A stretch of DNA of 64,000 nucleotides, taken from contig VGCH01000006.1 in the NCBI GenBank assembly GCA_016870115.1, forward strand, positions 1 through 64,000, read 5' to 3'. Below, piece after piece: positions 62,891-64,000 of the stretch (its first letter is position 1; each line of letters begins with the position of its first letter). The stretch comes from Alphaproteobacteria bacterium (GTDB lineage: Bacteria; Pseudomonadota; Alphaproteobacteria; Reyranellales; Reyranellaceae). The position numbers were made by a program, and so were the translations under genes. The notes beneath the pieces are model-generated. The model was not told the DNA's origin, ran no database searches, and saw nothing but the letters and a program-made list of their open reading frames with translations.

Positions 62891-63301
62891 ATGGCGTATT
62901 GGCTCCTGAAGTCCGAGCCCTTCAAGTATTCATGGGCCCAGCTCGTGAAGGACAAGCGCACGCACTGGGACGGCGTGCGCAACCATCAGGCGGCCGCCAA
63001 CTTGCGCGCCATGCGCCGGGGCGAGGAGTGCTTCTTCTACCACTCCAACGAGGGCCTTGAGATTGTCGGCGTCTGTGAGGTTGCGCGGGAGGCCTATCCG
63101 GATCCGTCCGACGAGACCGGCAAGTTCGTGTTGGTCGACATCAAGCCCAAGCGCGTGGTCGCCCGGCCGGTCTCGCTCGCCGCCATCAAGCAGGACAAGC
63201 GGCTCGCCGAGTTCGCACTGGTGCGCCAGTCGCGGCTTTCGGTGGTACCGGTGCGCGACGCGGAGTGGCGCATCCTTGAAGCCATGGGAGCCGCCGCATG
63301 A
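62891..63301 (+). CDS. EVE domain protein
   Basis: A 136-residue single EVE (PUA-like) domain. The diagnostic start AYWLLKSEPFKYSW is followed by WDGVRNHQAAANLRAMRRGEECFFYHS and the late VRQSRLSVVPVRDAEW. EVE domains are thought to recognise modified bases in nucleic acid; standalone bacterial members have no firm role. The gene follows gpsA by nine bases and overlaps the next gene by ATGA. Confidence 0.92.
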   Translation: MAYWLLKSEPFKYSWAQLVKDKRTHWDGVRNHQAAANLRAMRRGEECFFYHSNEGLEIVGVCEVAREAYPDPSDETGKFVLVDIKPKRVVARPVSLAAIKQDKRLAEFALVRQSRLSVVPVRDAEWRILEAMGAAA

Positions 63302-64000
63302 GCGATACGCCTGCTGCCGCCCGACCCGCGCCCGCCCCGCCGCCGCCGGTCGAGATCGACCTGCCGGTCGGCACCGAGAAGCGTCGCTTTACCTTGCAGC
63401 GCCTACCCGATGGCGACTGGCTCCTGCCCTCGGCCACGACGCTGCCGGATGGCCGGCCGCGCTTCCACATGCCGCTGCCGCCGCGCGCCATGGGGACCGA
63501 TCAGGCGATCTCGTATCTGGCGAGGCACGAACTCCTGAACGACGGTTACGAGCGGGGCACGCGCGAAGTGATCGATGCCCATCTCCGGCCGGGCGATCTC
63601 TTTCTCGACATTGGCGCGCACTGGGGCACCATGGCCTTCGCGGCGGCGACGCGCTGGCCCCACAATGTGCGGGTGATGGCGTTCGAGGCGCACCCGGAGA
63701 ACGCCGCGCGCTTGTTCAAGGGCGTGGCCGTGAACAAGCTCCAGCAGCAGATCGAGGTCTTTGCCTGCGCGGTCGGCGCACGCACGGCCTTGGCGCCGAT
63801 CGCGTTCAACACCACGATGGGGCACGGACTGTTGCCAACGCTGGGTCGGTCGCGCGCCGCCGGCATCCTGCAAGTGCCGGTGATGGCGATCGACGAGATC
63901 CTCTCGAAGCGCAGCGATCTCGACCAGCGGCCGGTGGTCGTGAAGATCGATGTCGAGGGGTTGGAACCCGAAGTCATCGCCGGCATGGCAAAGCTGATTG
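63298..64000 (+). CDS. FkbM-family SAM-dependent methyltransferase (3' end outside window)
   Basis: The open frame starts at the ATG overlapping the EVE stop and remains open to the right edge (234 codons visible). After a Pro/Ala-rich start, the region YLARHELLNDGYERGTREVI leads to the SAM-binding loop LFLDIGAHWGT and AFEAHPENAARLFKGVAVN. The segment VVVKIDVEGLEPEVIAGM is the FkbM signature. It probably methylates a hydroxyl of a sugar, lipid or secondary metabolite. The coupling to the EVE gene suggests one transcript from tsaD. Confidence 0.85.
   Translation, partial: MSDTPAAARPAPAPPPPVEIDLPVGTEKRRFTLQRLPDGDWLLPSATTLPDGRPRFHMPLPPRAMGTDQAISYLARHELLNDGYERGTREVIDAHLRPGDLFLDIGAHWGTMAFAAATRWPHNVRVMAFEAHPENAARLFKGVAVNKLQQQIEVFACAVGARTALAPIAFNTTMGHGLLPTLGRSRAAGILQVPVMAIDEILSKRSDLDQRPVVVKIDVEGLEPEVIAGMAKLI

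Overview
The window is high-GC, densely packed bacterial chromosome. Gene order and content point to an alphaproteobacterium: ffh-rpsP-rimM-trmD-rplS-leuC, dapF-ftsY-septation protein, hemC divergent from tsaD-gpsA, ChrB-ChrA, and an L19 with a long basic tail. The accessory mix (CaiB, crotonases, acyl-CoA dehydrogenase, nitrile hydratase, Baeyer-Villiger-type monooxygenase, oligopeptide ABC importer) fits a soil or freshwater heterotroph of the Rhodospirillales/Reyranella/Rhizobiales kind. The genus cannot be fixed from sequence alone.

Layout. 1-334: probable end of an IS21-like element that has cut an ABC permease gene. 0.6-7.4 kb: a peptide-type ABC importer operon (binding protein, two permeases, two ATPases) ending in a CaiB/BaiF CoA-transferase, with a readable sigma-70 promoter. 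7.5-10.2 kb: nitrile hydratase alpha/beta, a 3'-truncated alpha/beta-hydrolase and a crotonase. 10.3-11.6 kb: a small secreted protein and two tandem single-domain globins. 11.8-20.5 kb: flavin monooxygenase, LolA-like protein, acetyltransferase, acyl-CoA ligase, DMT exporter, rhodanese-ChrB/ChrA pair, YkvA-like protein, SDR. 20.5-28.4 kb: pterin dehydratase, two divergent zinc metallopeptidases, a PhnZ-like HD oxygenase, DUF1254 protein, Mug-type glycosylase, acyl-CoA dehydrogenase, sirtuin, low-molecular-weight phosphatase, Cys-rich secreted protein. 28.4-41.6 kb: queF-queG, ferredoxin reductase, MBL hydrolase, DUF938 methyltransferase, crotonase plus Baeyer-Villiger-type monooxygenase, a FAD amine oxidase coupled to a lone molybdopterin subunit, an EmrAB-like efflux pair. 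41.7-49.2 kb: leucine genes joined to the ribosomal/SRP operon. 49.3-64 kb: mostly housekeeping genes (dapF, ftsY, pgk, hemC, tsaD, gpsA) mixed with membrane proteases, a glycosyltransferase-like protein and methyltransferases. The last gene runs off the right edge.

The most unusual signal is a bipartite sequence motif. It is built on GCGATAC-N3-CGAnAC with a GCGAC box about 14 bases further on. It lies about 80-100 bases upstream of both globins and of both divergent zinc metallopeptidases. This suggests a shared control element or a small dispersed repeat. Other points of interest are a diiron HD oxygenase with all metal ligands but a changed second-shell residue, a DNA glycosylase and a sirtuin with altered active-site residues, an intra-operon terminator between leuC and the RDD/leuD/leuB genes, and a molybdenum hydroxylase large subunit without its usual partners.
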